Assembly (NCBI GenBank): GCA_019428905.1
Contig: JAHYJN010000001.1
Coordinates: forward strand, 1-64,000
Source of the DNA: Candidatus Brevefilum sp.
GTDB lineage: Bacteria > Chloroflexota > Anaerolineae > Anaerolineales > Anaerolineaceae
DNA length: 64,000 nucleotides
Direction of reading: 5' to 3'
Positions 30,733 through 39,920 of the stretch are shown here, piece by piece. The stretch's first letter is position 1. Every line of letters starts with the position of its first letter. The position numbers and the translations under genes are program-made. Under the pieces are notes generated by a model. That model did no database searches, was not told the DNA's origin, and saw nothing but the letters and a program-made list of their open reading frames with translations.

Positions 30733-31656
30733 ATGAAACCCAAACAAACACAATTCACTCGACCAATGCAGCCTTGGCCTGCCCAAGCCAAATTCGGCAA
30801 ACAAATTCAACCAAAGAAACAGGACTTTACCCTGTTCTATTTTGAATCAGGTGAGGAATCCCAGCTGCCTTTGTTGATGCTGCACGGCCTGGGTGATGAA
30901 GCCGACACTTGGCGGCATATCTTTCAACCTCTTGCTGACGATTTTCACACACTTGCGATCGATTTACCGGGTTTTGGTCGCTCGGATAAGCCCGATGTCG
31001 ATTATTCACCACAATTCTTGATGGCATCGATTATCGGTTTTCTGGATGCGTTAAATATCAACCGCACAATCCTCATGGGCAGCTCCCTGGGTGGTATGCT
31101 TGCCCATGGTTTGGCTGTCGCCTTTCCAGAGCGTGTCTCAGGGTTAATTCTGGTTGGTGGTGCGCTGTACCAGGCTGATAAAATTCAAGACCGCAGCATC
31201 CAGCTGATGCAAATCCCGCTCGTCGGCGAATGGCTTTACACCAGGCTGCGCAAAAATCCAGATGCAGCATTTAATACCCTAAACTCCGTGTATCACCATC
31301 TAGAAAAGCTACCCAAAGCAGATCGAGACTTTCTTTACACCAGGGTCAATCAACGGGTTTGGAGCGATGGACAGCGGCGTGCTTATTTCTCAACACTAAG
31401 AAACCTTATACCCTGGATGAAATCCATCCAAAAGGATTTGCCTTCAAAACTTAGACGGCTTGAAATCCCAACACTGGTAATAAGAGGCGAACATGATGGT
31501 CTTTTTTCGGAGACCCAGGCAGACCAGCTGCTCAATCTCCAGCCTAAGGTAACGAAATTTACGATCCAAGATGCCGGTCACCTCCCCCACCAGGAAGCGC
31601 CTGAAGCTTTCCTACAAATTACCACAGCGTGGCTGAAGGACAATGGATTGAGATGA
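30733..31656 (+). CDS. Alpha/beta hydrolase
   Basis: 307 residues. After an N-terminal extension of about 45 residues, the fold begins at LPLLMLHGLGDEADTW (oxyanion HGLG). The nucleophile is in MGSSLGGML (Ser118), the acid in RGEHDGLF and the histidine in DAGHLPHQEAPEAF, a full triad. IDLPGFGRSDKP is typical of hydrolases in the epoxide hydrolase/esterase branch. The substrate cannot be predicted. The N-terminus (MKPKQTQFTRPMQPWPAQAK) is basic but has no hydrophobic core, so the protein is probably cytoplasmic. A bidirectional terminator follows. Confidence 0.88.
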   Translation: MKPKQTQFTRPMQPWPAQAKFGKQIQPKKQDFTLFYFESGEESQLPLLMLHGLGDEADTWRHIFQPLADDFHTLAIDLPGFGRSDKPDVDYSPQFLMASIIGFLDALNINRTILMGSSLGGMLAHGLAVAFPERVSGLILVGGALYQADKIQDRSIQLMQIPLVGEWLYTRLRKNPDAAFNTLNSVYHHLEKLPKADRDFLYTRVNQRVWSDGQRRAYFSTLRNLIPWMKSIQKDLPSKLRRLEIPTLVIRGEHDGLFSETQADQLLNLQPKVTKFTIQDAGHLPHQEAPEAFLQITTAWLKDNGLR

Positions 31657-31666
31657 TGAGTTAACC

Positions 31667-31697
31667 AAAAAGAGCGGTTCAGCACCGCTCCTTTTTG
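31667..31697. terminator. Terminator between the hydrolase and bacterioferritin genes
   Basis: GAGCGGT (31672-31678) and ACCGCTC (31684-31690), flanked by A-run and CTTTTTG, between convergent genes. Confidence 0.82.
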
Positions 31698-31712
31698 TTT
31701 AAGTTCGCTGTA

Positions 31713-32177
31713 TTAGGCTTGTTTGTTGAGATAGCGCTCGTAACCCATCTGTTCGATTTGGTCAAGCTGCTCTTCAATCCAATCAATGTGATCTTCTTCG
31801 TCTTTCAGGATCGACTCAACCAGCATCTTGGAGCCATTGTCGCCAAGCTGTGCGGTCTGACCTACAGCTGCGTTGTACGCTTCCACAGCTCCTTTTTCTG
31901 CGGCATGGTCATTTTCAAGCTGTTTAAGGACATTTTCGCCAATGCTGATCTTGTTCAGCTCGGAAACAACGGGCATCCCCTCGAGGAAAAGGATCCGTTC
32001 AATTAATTCCTCAGCGTGCTTCATTTCCTGGATTGCTCGTTTTTCAATCGCTTCGTGCAACTTGTCATAGCCCCAATCACCACACATCTCAGCATGTACA
32101 ACATATTGATTGATGGCTGTCAGCTCGTCAGCTAATAGTGAATTCAGGGTGTCAATTACTTCGGGATGACCTTTCAT
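31713..32177 (-). CDS. bfr: Bacterioferritin
   Basis: 154 residues, a four-helix ferritin subunit that stores iron in a 24-mer shell. The dinuclear ferroxidase ligands are all present at the E. coli Bfr positions: Glu18, Glu51, His54, Glu94, Glu127 and His130. The haem-binding Met52 is also present (QEMKHAE). It is cytoplasmic and protects against Fenton chemistry. The start has a strong AAGGAGG ribosome site. It is monocistronic and convergent with the hydrolase gene. Confidence 0.97.
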   Translation of the reverse strand: MKGHPEVIDTLNSLLADELTAINQYVVHAEMCGDWGYDKLHEAIEKRAIQEMKHAEELIERILFLEGMPVVSELNKISIGENVLKQLENDHAAEKGAVEAYNAAVGQTAQLGDNGSKMLVESILKDEEDHIDWIEEQLDQIEQMGYERYLNKQA

Positions 32178-32449
32178 GTGCCTTATTCCTCCTTCAGGAA
32201 ATTCGTAAATATTGAATGATAGGTATATTTTACTTGATTAGGTCTAAAAATTCAAAATTGCGCAAAAGTCGTCAACAGCGTACTCGGGAGCAAACGGGCT
32301 AACATGGAGCACCCAATATGGGTCCACGAGTTGGCAAGACCGCTGATGGGCATAAATAAAGGGAGCGGCCGTAAAACCTGTGACTTCTCTCCTTTGCATA
32401 GCCATCCAAAACACTGGCTGATCTCAATTGTCAAAATTGAACCTGATAA
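32178..32449. other. Intergenic stretch, 272 bp, between bfr and the LCP gene
   Basis: No convincing gene. The only frame of note is 60 codons on the minus strand (32252-32434) with TTG start and no family features. The bfr promoter should lie near its left end, where an AT-rich segment (32212-32240) is present. Confidence 0.45.
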
Positions 32450-33433
32450 TTAGTCGGAATCAAATGTCAGTGCTTCTTGCAAAACAGCCTGGATGGCAGG
32501 AATGTTCGGTAACAAAACACTCGCGCCATCTGACGTTGTCCAAGGCGTTGTTTCATTCGGTCCAATTGTAAACCGCCTGATATCTGCATCGCTGTTTATT
32601 CGCCTTGCAAACTGGGCCATGGGCATTAGTTGATCTGGGCTGATATTGCTTTCCACATCAGTGTTGTAAATCCGCATCAATTCGGGCAATCTGAGCACCC
32701 CTGTTGGGCTGATGGCTTTATCAAAGATCGCTTTTGTGACTTCCTGGGTCCGACGCATACGGTCAAAATCACTGGAATTGTAGCGCGCCCGCACATACCA
32801 CAGGGCCCAATCGCTGTCCATCGAGACCGGCCCCGGATAAACTTCGCACCACTTATTGGGGTTCAGATAAGTCTCACAAGCATCACCCGTGTATTGATCC
32901 GTTGTAAACTCAATCCCACCTAATACATCAATCACCTGCATAAACCCCGGCATGTCAATCATCGCGTATTGTGTGGGGTAGACGCCAAAGTTGGTTTGTA
33001 AGGTATTCGCCATCAGTTGGAATCCACCGGTTTGCATGACGGTGTTGATCCGCTGCTCCCCATAACCCGGGATAGAAACCCACAAATCGCGGGGGAAAGA
33101 AACCAAACTTGTTTTACCAGTGGCCCCATCAACGGCTACCAGCATAATCGTATCTGTGCGGAAACCTGAACCTGGTCGGTAGTCAGTACCGAGCATCATA
33201 TATAAACGAATGCCAGGAAAAGTTTCCAGTTCAACCACACCCGGGTTGACTGGTGGTCTGGGCGCCAATAAGCTTGAGCCATCCTGGTAGCCATCAAGTA
33301 ATTGGAAAAACGGCAGTTGGGATCGAAAGAGGGTCCCACCGAGGTAGATCATGATGCAGGATACAAGGCAAACCATGGAAAGCATTGCGATTAAGAAAAC
33401 CTGCCGACGCAGGCGATTTTTATTCGTCTTCAT
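32450..33433 (-). CDS. LytR-CpsA-Psr (LCP) family cell-wall glycopolymer ligase
   Basis: 327 residues. One membrane anchor (about 10-33: FLIAMLSMVCLVSCIMIYLG) is followed by an extracytoplasmic LCP domain with hallmarks MLGTDYRPGSGFRTDTIMLV, SFPRDLWVSIPGYG and WYVRARYNSSDFDRMRRTQEV. The conserved Arg and Asp residues bind the pyrophosphate of the polyprenyl carrier. LCP enzymes attach glycopolymers to peptidoglycan, as expected in a monoderm-type envelope. Spacing to the glycerate kinase gene upstream is 134 bp, so cotranscription is uncertain. Confidence 0.92.
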   Translation of the reverse strand: MKTNKNRLRRQVFLIAMLSMVCLVSCIMIYLGGTLFRSQLPFFQLLDGYQDGSSLLAPRPPVNPGVVELETFPGIRLYMMLGTDYRPGSGFRTDTIMLVAVDGATGKTSLVSFPRDLWVSIPGYGEQRINTVMQTGGFQLMANTLQTNFGVYPTQYAMIDMPGFMQVIDVLGGIEFTTDQYTGDACETYLNPNKWCEVYPGPVSMDSDWALWYVRARYNSSDFDRMRRTQEVTKAIFDKAISPTGVLRLPELMRIYNTDVESNISPDQLMPMAQFARRINSDADIRRFTIGPNETTPWTTSDGASVLLPNIPAIQAVLQEALTFDSD

Positions 33434-33567
33434 TAGTAAATCGTCTCCAAATTGCCAATATTTTGGGTAATGTGGTTTTGTAAGCCGTATTTATACCTTA
33501 ATTTCAATTTTTTGCTAGGTGATGCTCAAAGGTTCTTAAGTTCTGTTAATTCGATAATTTTTCCGAC

Positions 33568-34971
33568 TTACTGTTTATTGATTAGGAAGAACATCAGGTC
33601 ATTGACGTTCGTTCCGGTTGCCCCGGATTTGATCAAGCCACCTACCTTCTCAAAGTAATGATACGAATCGCTGTTTTTTATAAAAGCCTGGATATCTAAC
33701 CCAAACACCTCTTTACCTTCATCATACAGTAAACCATCAGCTGCTGCACCTGCCGCATCAGTGGGACCGTCTTCACCATCCGTTGCAAAAGAAATAAAAA
33801 GGACGCCGGAAATGCCTGCCAATTTTGAGACCATCCTCAAGGTTAAATCCATATTCCTGCCGCCCAAACCATCCCCCATAACCTTGACCGTTGGTTCACC
33901 ACCAAAAATTAAACAGACCGGCTGACCAGAAAGGTGGCGGTTTGCTCGTTTATTTTGTAGAACACAATCCAAATAATTTGCTATTTCCTCTGTGCTTTCT
34001 GTCAATGTCGTGGTAACAATTTCAGCACGGTATCCTAATTTTTTCGCTTGGCGGCGAGCTGCATCTGCGGCTGAATAGTTGGTACCCACTAAATGGTGGC
34101 CAACCCGCCCTGCTGGGCAATTGCCCGGTTTAAGAATCTCTGGCTCTCCTCCCTTTTTACCATCCTCAAGATAACGAAGAATAGTACTGGGAACAGCTGA
34201 TTTGATATCATATCGGTCAAGAATTTCAAGGGCATCCTGAAATGTGGTTGGATCGGGTACGGTTGGACCGGAAGCAATCATATCCAGGTGGTCACCGATG
34301 ACATCCGAAAGGATTAAGGCTTGCACTGAGGCAGGTTGGAGTCTTTTTGCGAGACGCCCGCCCTTGACCTGGTCAAGGTGTTTCCTTAAGGTGTTTATTT
34401 CTTTAATCTCTGCACCACAATTTAACAATGTTTGGGTCAAGATTCGCAAGTCGGTAAGGCTGACACCGCTGACGGGTTCAGTAAACAGCGCTGATCCCCC
34501 ACCAGAAATCAGCACGAAAACCAGGTCCTTTTCTGTAAGTTTCGGTAGCCTTTGCAGGATTATTTGCGTTGACTTAATCGACGCCTCCGTGGGGACGGGA
34601 TGCCCACCCAAATACACTGACAACTTGTTTCGATAGCCATTTTCGGTTAGAAATTTTGGATCTTTTGTGACCACACAAGCTTGGTGGATTTTACCGTCAA
34701 GTTTATCCAGCAATGCTTTTGCCATGGGAACCGAAGCTTTACCAAATCCGATTAAGAAGATGCGATTAATAACCGTCAGATCAATCAACTGATTATTAAT
34801 TTGGATTAGATTGTTCTTTATTTTGATACTTCCGAATACACAATCATAAGAATCAACAGCCTGGACGGCAGAAGCGAGAATCTCACAGGCATTCAAACCT
34901 AATTTTGCGTTGCGTTCTAAAATCCTGTTCGAGAACAAATTAGCTGATATCCGGGCTTTCGTCTGTGCCAT
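33568..34971 (-). CDS. Glycerate 2-kinase, MOFRL/GckA family
   Basis: 467 residues. It phosphorylates glycerate to 2-phosphoglycerate, feeding lower glycolysis. The N-terminal DUF4147 domain has GFGKASVPMAKALLDKL and VFVLISGGGSALF. The C-terminal MOFRL domain has LIFGGEPTVKVMGDGLGGRN and FISFATDGEDGPTDAAGA. The frame extends to a TTG at 34989, but ATG 34971 is preferred, with GAGG 9 nt upstream. It is divergent from the ADP-forming acyl-CoA synthetase, sharing a short control region. A possible minus-strand -10 box TATAAT lies at 35033-35028. Confidence 0.93.
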   Translation of the reverse strand: MAQTKARISANLFSNRILERNAKLGLNACEILASAVQAVDSYDCVFGSIKIKNNLIQINNQLIDLTVINRIFLIGFGKASVPMAKALLDKLDGKIHQACVVTKDPKFLTENGYRNKLSVYLGGHPVPTEASIKSTQIILQRLPKLTEKDLVFVLISGGGSALFTEPVSGVSLTDLRILTQTLLNCGAEIKEINTLRKHLDQVKGGRLAKRLQPASVQALILSDVIGDHLDMIASGPTVPDPTTFQDALEILDRYDIKSAVPSTILRYLEDGKKGGEPEILKPGNCPAGRVGHHLVGTNYSAADAARRQAKKLGYRAEIVTTTLTESTEEIANYLDCVLQNKRANRHLSGQPVCLIFGGEPTVKVMGDGLGGRNMDLTLRMVSKLAGISGVLFISFATDGEDGPTDAAGAAADGLLYDEGKEVFGLDIQAFIKNSDSYHYFEKVGGLIKSGATGTNVNDLMFFLINKQ

Positions 34972-35066
34972 TGGGAAAAACCTCAACAATTAAGAAGATA
35001 ATTGTCATAATTTATGTGATTAACAAAATTATAAGGTACAATTGCCGATGGTAAATTTGAGGTTGT

Positions 35067-35095
35067 TTGAACAATAATTGTTGCAACAATAATAT
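35067..35095 (+). promoter_or_regulatory. Promoter candidate with palindromic operator before the acyl-CoA synthetase gene
   Basis: TTGAAC (35067-35072), 17-bp spacer, TAATAT (35090-35095). A perfect 14-bp palindrome ATTGTTGCAACAAT (35077-35090) fills the spacer, ideally placed for a TetR- or MarR-type repressor. The hexamers are only 4/6 matches. The palindrome also lies about 45 bp from the divergent -10 candidate of the glycerate kinase gene. Confidence 0.6.
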
Positions 35096-35116
35096 TAACA
35101 TTCTGAGGAGGAAGAC

Positions 35117-37225
35117 GTGGATGAAGTATTAACCGGTCTACTGAGGCCAAAAAGCATTGCCATTATTGGAGCCTCGGCCACACCGGGGAAAATTGGACAT
35201 ACTGTCGTAAAAAATCTTGTCGAAAGCGGTTATCAGGGCGGCATTTACCCTGTCAATCCTACAGCAGATGAAATTCTTGGATTGAAGGTTTACAAATCTG
35301 TACTGGACATTCCTGAACCCGTGGATGCTGCGGCCATCACTGTTCCCGCAAAATTCGTCATCGATGTCACAAAAGAATGTGGCGAAAAAGGTGTAAAAGG
35401 ACTGATCGTTATTAGCTCTGGATTTGCAGAAGTTGGCGATACAGAACTTGAAGAAGAACTCGTCAGGATTGCAAATTCCTATGGTATGCGAGTCTTGGGT
35501 CCAAACGTGGTGGGGACGCTCTCGAACTCCGATAACATGAACGCATCCTTTGCGCCCTTTTTACCCCTAGACGGTTCAGCCTCACTGGTCTCACAAAGCG
35601 GCGCGTTATTGATCGCTATCGATGCCATCACCTTTACTCGCAGGATTGGCTTTGACAAGTTGATCTCCATTGGGAACATGTCCGATGTCGATTTTGCTGA
35701 CACAGTTGCATGGCTCAATGAAGACGAGAATACCAAGTGCATCACCTTATATATCGAAGGCATCACAGATGGACGTCGTTTCATTAAAGAAAGTGCCAAC
35801 ACCCACAAACCGATTGTGGTCCTCAAGGCCGGCGTCTCAGAACATGGCGCAGCAGCCGCTGCTTCACACACCGGTTCCTTAGCCGGCGCGCAGAAGATTT
35901 ACAGTGCAGCATTCGAACAAGCAGGAGCGATCCAGGCAACAGATCTCAGCGATTTGTTCAATTGCACCTTAGCCCTTTCACTGCAGCCGCCGATGCAAGG
36001 CGATAACCTATTGGTCCTCACCAACGGCGGTGGGGTCGGGGTTTTGGCAACCGACTCTGCAGAAGAAGCCGGTCTCCCAATGAAGTTTGCGCCTGAAGCT
36101 GTACAGGAAGAACTTAAAAAGCACATGCCGTCCTTTGGCTCTGCAAAGAATCCGGTTGACCTGACTGGAATGGCAGGCAATGAATGGTACTTTGATTCAA
36201 CCAAGTACGCTTTCGCACATGAATGGGTGGATGGGCTGGTCGTTTTGTACTGTGAAACAGCCATGACCAATCCAATGGAAATAGCCAAATCACTGCACAG
36301 GGCTATTACAGAAACTGGCATCAAAGACAAACCCGTAACGATTTCTTTTGTGGGTGGTGAACGGTCCGATGAAGCCATGCAATGGTTGGTTGAAAACGGT
36401 ATCCCTGCTTATAACGACCCCCACCTAGCAGTAAAAGCCATGGGCACCTTGCGCGATTACGCCCGTCTGCAAGAATTGAAGAACGAACCCATTAACAACA
36501 ATCACAAAGTAGATAAGCAAGCTGCAATGGACATCATTGAAGCCGTCCGTGCAAATGGCAGAACCGGTATGACCGAAATCGAATCCAAGGGGATCTTCAA
36601 AGCCTATGGATTGCCCGTTGTACAGACCTCTGTCGTCACCAGCGAAGAAGAAGCCGTTGAAACAGCTGAGTCGTTTGGATACCCGGTCGTGATGAAGATC
36701 GTCTCGCCAGATATTCTGCATAAATCGGATGCTGGCGGTGTGAAAGTCAATATTGAAGATGAAGTCGGGGTCCGCGAAGCCTATAAAACCATCCTGGAGA
36801 ATGCCAAAGCTTACAAAGCCGATGCAGAAATTCATGGTATTTTGATCCAGGAGATGGCGCCATGGGGTACTGAAACGATTGTTGGATCTGTAAATGATCA
36901 CACGTTTGGCCCAACCGTGATGTTTGGCCTTGGCGGCATTTTTGTGGAAGTGCTGAAAGATGTCACTTTCCGGGTGGCGCCGATCTCAGAAAAAGAAGCT
37001 CAAATCATGTTGGACGGCATCCGCGGTGCACCAATTTTGGATGGTGTACGTGGAGAAGCACCGCGAGATAGGAAAGCCCTCGCAGAAGTCTTGTCCCGTT
37101 ACGCATTCATGATCACAGATCTGAGTGAAGAAATCCTCGAATCAGACGCCAATCCCATCCTGGTTTATGAGGAAGGCAAAGGGGTCAAGGTGGTTGATGC
37201 CAGGATCATCCTGACAGAAAAATAA
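35117..37225 (+). CDS. ADP-forming acyl-CoA (acetyl-CoA) synthetase, fused alpha-beta
   Basis: 702 residues, both subunits in one chain. It converts acyl-CoA + ADP + Pi to acid + CoA + ATP, a fermentative ATP-forming step. The CoA-binding domain has IAIIGASATPGKIGHTV (14-30). The phosphohistidine is in AAAASHTGSLAG (His251), and the ATP-grasp domain begins near 505 (GIFKAYGLPVVQT, PVVMKIVSPDILHKSDAGGV). The start is GTG with GAGGAGG upstream. A terminator follows. With KorAB and CoA-transferase in the window, it fits fermentation of amino or organic acids. Confidence 0.95.
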   Translation: MDEVLTGLLRPKSIAIIGASATPGKIGHTVVKNLVESGYQGGIYPVNPTADEILGLKVYKSVLDIPEPVDAAAITVPAKFVIDVTKECGEKGVKGLIVISSGFAEVGDTELEEELVRIANSYGMRVLGPNVVGTLSNSDNMNASFAPFLPLDGSASLVSQSGALLIAIDAITFTRRIGFDKLISIGNMSDVDFADTVAWLNEDENTKCITLYIEGITDGRRFIKESANTHKPIVVLKAGVSEHGAAAAASHTGSLAGAQKIYSAAFEQAGAIQATDLSDLFNCTLALSLQPPMQGDNLLVLTNGGGVGVLATDSAEEAGLPMKFAPEAVQEELKKHMPSFGSAKNPVDLTGMAGNEWYFDSTKYAFAHEWVDGLVVLYCETAMTNPMEIAKSLHRAITETGIKDKPVTISFVGGERSDEAMQWLVENGIPAYNDPHLAVKAMGTLRDYARLQELKNEPINNNHKVDKQAAMDIIEAVRANGRTGMTEIESKGIFKAYGLPVVQTSVVTSEEEAVETAESFGYPVVMKIVSPDILHKSDAGGVKVNIEDEVGVREAYKTILENAKAYKADAEIHGILIQEMAPWGTETIVGSVNDHTFGPTVMFGLGGIFVEVLKDVTFRVAPISEKEAQIMLDGIRGAPILDGVRGEAPRDRKALAEVLSRYAFMITDLSEEILESDANPILVYEEGKGVKVVDARIILTEK

Positions 37226-37250
37226 ACCGCGACTATCCCAATAAGAACTT

Positions 37251-37285
37251 AAGCCACTATGAAGGTCTTCGTAGTGGCTTTTCTC
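37251..37285 (+). terminator. Terminator after the ADP-forming acyl-CoA synthetase gene
   Basis: AAGCCACTATGAAG and CTTCGTAGTGGCTT pair with one wobble, followed by TTCTCTTTG. Confidence 0.78.
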
Positions 37286-37385
37286 TTTGTTATGAATTCG
37301 TAGAGAGATCTATGTGCTTATTATAAAGTGCCCAAAACCAATGGATTCTCTCAAAATGGATATCAAGACTAGGAACTTTGACTGA

Positions 37386-39254
37386 CTAGAAAGAGATCAG
37401 AGATTTATAATCATCAACGCTGCCTCGATCAAAACAGCATTGCAGAATTTGCCTTCCCAAATCAGTTAACCCATTCCAATCATATTCAGATAGAACCTTG
37501 TGGAAAAAATGATATAAGATTTCAGAGCCGTGATCATAAGCATCTTCCCCGACTTCGGGTTGGCTTTCCACTGCAAAAAACCAGCGAGAAAACGATCGTC
37601 CTTCAATGTTAATTTGGTGAGGATACTCACCTAGTAAAGCACAGCGCGAAGGTCGAAGCTGTTCGGGTGTGAATCTGGCATTTCCACGACGTGCTAAATA
37701 TTCGCGCATCAACCACTGCGGCATAAAGCCAACCTTCCAGGCACCCACATGTTGGTTTGGGGTCAACACATAACACGTATTCGGACAATTAATGAATTGC
37801 TCCAACAGGTAATTGGCATGCGTTGTCCGCTTTCCGGTGGCAAAAGCCCAATAAGACCCAACACCTTCAGACGTTAAACCGGTGGTTTCCACAATGCTGG
37901 GATTATCAAACCCACGGGGTGAAGCAAGGCGCCACAGCCAGGCTAATGCCGGGGGTAAGATGTGAAAGAATCCAACAATACCGTAGGTTGGTTTCTCGGT
38001 TGTGCACGGCGGGGTCCGAAAGCCAAAGGAGCGTATATCCACTTCAACTGGTCCTTCAACGACGTTTTGCATGATCCGCCGGGGAACAATCACACGTGGA
38101 TTGGGACAGCGTTTGTTAGGTGCATCCATCACATGATCCCAGATCAACGCAATCCCATCGGGGGCGGCATTAATATTTATGAAAAGAATGGGTTCAGGTG
38201 GTTCAGCTGTCAGCCGCTCTAAATTGAGGTCCGTCCCGTAATGGGTAATGTGATTGGTCCGGACAAACCATGCGTCCTCAGCATCGGTAACAACCAGTTT
38301 TCCATTTGTTTGAATGCTGGGATGGCATAAACCCATATCATCTGTTACAGGATGAAGGATGCATGTGCGCGGCTGTTCATGCAAACGTTTTTCACCCGTT
38401 ACCAGGTTTTCACCATAAAGTAACCGCCCATCATCCTCACGATGGGGATACTCCAACATTTCACTTTTTCCTGCCCCACTTGAACCCTCATGCATAATTG
38501 TGACGGAATTATCATAAGGAGTCACCACGCGAACTGTCGAACAATGAGCGGTCACCCATCCTTCCTGCTCACCTTGATTCAACAAAATGCTGTAGGCGGC
38601 TTTTTTTGCACTTGGACCCGGATATAAACTATACGAAAAAACCTCGTGCATACCAGGCCTGCGATGATGCACAACAACTTGCTTACCCTTTAAGTCGGTA
38701 TAACGAAATGTCGGGGCAACATAAATGACCGATGCTGGATTGAAGTCATCGGATAGGTCTTCGTAAGCGATGATCCCCTGTAAAAGAGCTAACCCAAAGC
38801 CAAAAAAGCCCGCATTGGCCGGAGCGACGACCAAAGCATCCCTACCAATGCCCGCTTTTCCAGTGACATAACCATAACAAATCAAAGGGTTTTCTGCCAA
38901 CCAGTCAAATGTCCGTTGACGCAGTTCGGAAAATGGATACCCATAAACGGATGCAAAAGTGAGGTGATCCGTTGGTTCTTCGTCACCAATGAGCATCGCA
39001 TCAGGATCTCTCCGGCGCATATAAGGGGATGGATAATTTGCTGATATACCATTACGGACACGAATGACGGTTGCATCAACAACTTTACTAATTCCAGGCA
39101 CATTGTATGAAACTTCAAATGTTCTGCTTTTAGCATCACCACACGCTAAATCAAAAAGCTCCTGTGTGGTACTGATGACTTGCACATCGGGGTTCTTTGA
39201 AAACACCTCTGCGAGTTCTTGTGGTGGATGATATCGTTTCCAGTCTCTTTTCAT
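37386..39254 (-). CDS. PEPCK-like P-loop protein of unknown function (DUF4914-like)
   Basis: 622 residues. A kinase-type P-loop HEGSSGAGKSEML (about 255-267) resembles the loop of PEP carboxykinase and HPr kinase. Other notable segments are CYGYVTGKAGIGRD, VVVHHRRPGMHEVFSYSLYP, NINAAPDGIALIWDHV and NTCYVLTPNQHVGAWKVGF. The length and order recall the uncharacterised DUF4914 family (from memory, not searched). A nucleotide-dependent kinase or decarboxylase is possible, but no substrate can be named. It has an AAAGGAAAAG ribosome site and stands alone, convergent with the acyl-CoA synthetase gene. Confidence 0.72.
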   Translation of the reverse strand: MKRDWKRYHPPQELAEVFSKNPDVQVISTTQELFDLACGDAKSRTFEVSYNVPGISKVVDATVIRVRNGISANYPSPYMRRRDPDAMLIGDEEPTDHLTFASVYGYPFSELRQRTFDWLAENPLICYGYVTGKAGIGRDALVVAPANAGFFGFGLALLQGIIAYEDLSDDFNPASVIYVAPTFRYTDLKGKQVVVHHRRPGMHEVFSYSLYPGPSAKKAAYSILLNQGEQEGWVTAHCSTVRVVTPYDNSVTIMHEGSSGAGKSEMLEYPHREDDGRLLYGENLVTGEKRLHEQPRTCILHPVTDDMGLCHPSIQTNGKLVVTDAEDAWFVRTNHITHYGTDLNLERLTAEPPEPILFININAAPDGIALIWDHVMDAPNKRCPNPRVIVPRRIMQNVVEGPVEVDIRSFGFRTPPCTTEKPTYGIVGFFHILPPALAWLWRLASPRGFDNPSIVETTGLTSEGVGSYWAFATGKRTTHANYLLEQFINCPNTCYVLTPNQHVGAWKVGFMPQWLMREYLARRGNARFTPEQLRPSRCALLGEYPHQINIEGRSFSRWFFAVESQPEVGEDAYDHGSEILYHFFHKVLSEYDWNGLTDLGRQILQCCFDRGSVDDYKSLISF

Positions 39255-39920
39255 CTTTTCCTTTTCTTGTTAATTCTTATTTCAAGCGCTGTGATGTGAA
39301 AGATTTATTCGATAGAAGCAATCAAAGAATTTTACTGTTAAATCAAACAAATGAATAAATTTCCTTAATAACCAGAATGGAATATCGTCGAGTTTACCGA
39401 ATGGATACAACATGCCAATCTGATTGGGAAGAACTTGGGCCATTGACATTTAAGCTGGGGATGAATATAAATTCGATCGGTTCCATCGGAGAAAGTGAAT
39501 AGATATATGGGACTTGATCAGCTCAGAATCGACGGTAAATGTCCGTTGTGTGTGTATACGGTCAGGATTGAACCTGCTTAACTTTCATAGCAATGATGCA
39601 TATTGAAACCAACAGCGAATTGAGCAGTTTATTGGCTGGAAATCAACTGAACGAAGCTTTAATTTCATCAGAAACGATCGAAAACTACGAATGAAGCGAA
39701 AAAGAGAAGTGACTCACAGAATACGATGCCATGAAATCGCTTCAGCTATTAGGTTTAGTGATAGACCGATTACTCAATACTCGTGTACGATAATCGGTTA
39801 TACTGATAACGAAAAAATAAATCAAAGACACTCAACATATAATACTTGTCCCTAAACAATTTCTTTAGTTTATTGTAAAATGATATAAAAATCAAATAGG
39901 AATTTTAGAAAGATAAAACA
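39255..39920. other. Intergenic stretch of 666 bp with no convincing gene
   Basis: Codon-like signal is weak. Short plus-strand frames exist at 39377 (about 41 codons), near 39597 (33 codons) and 39691-39855 (54 codons); the last two overlap by ATGA, but none resembles a known family. An imperfect dyad CGGTTAT/ATAACG lies near 39797-39815. This may be a decayed gene or a long regulatory region. Confidence 0.45.

Noticed and set aside
32252-32434. 60-codon minus-strand frame between the LCP and bfr genes
   Set aside because: TTG start, no ribosome site, composition unlike the neighbours and no recognisable motif.
39563-39576. tRNA T-arm-like CAGGATTGAACCTG
   Set aside because: It is only a 4-bp hairpin; no acceptor, anticodon or D-arm can be built around it.
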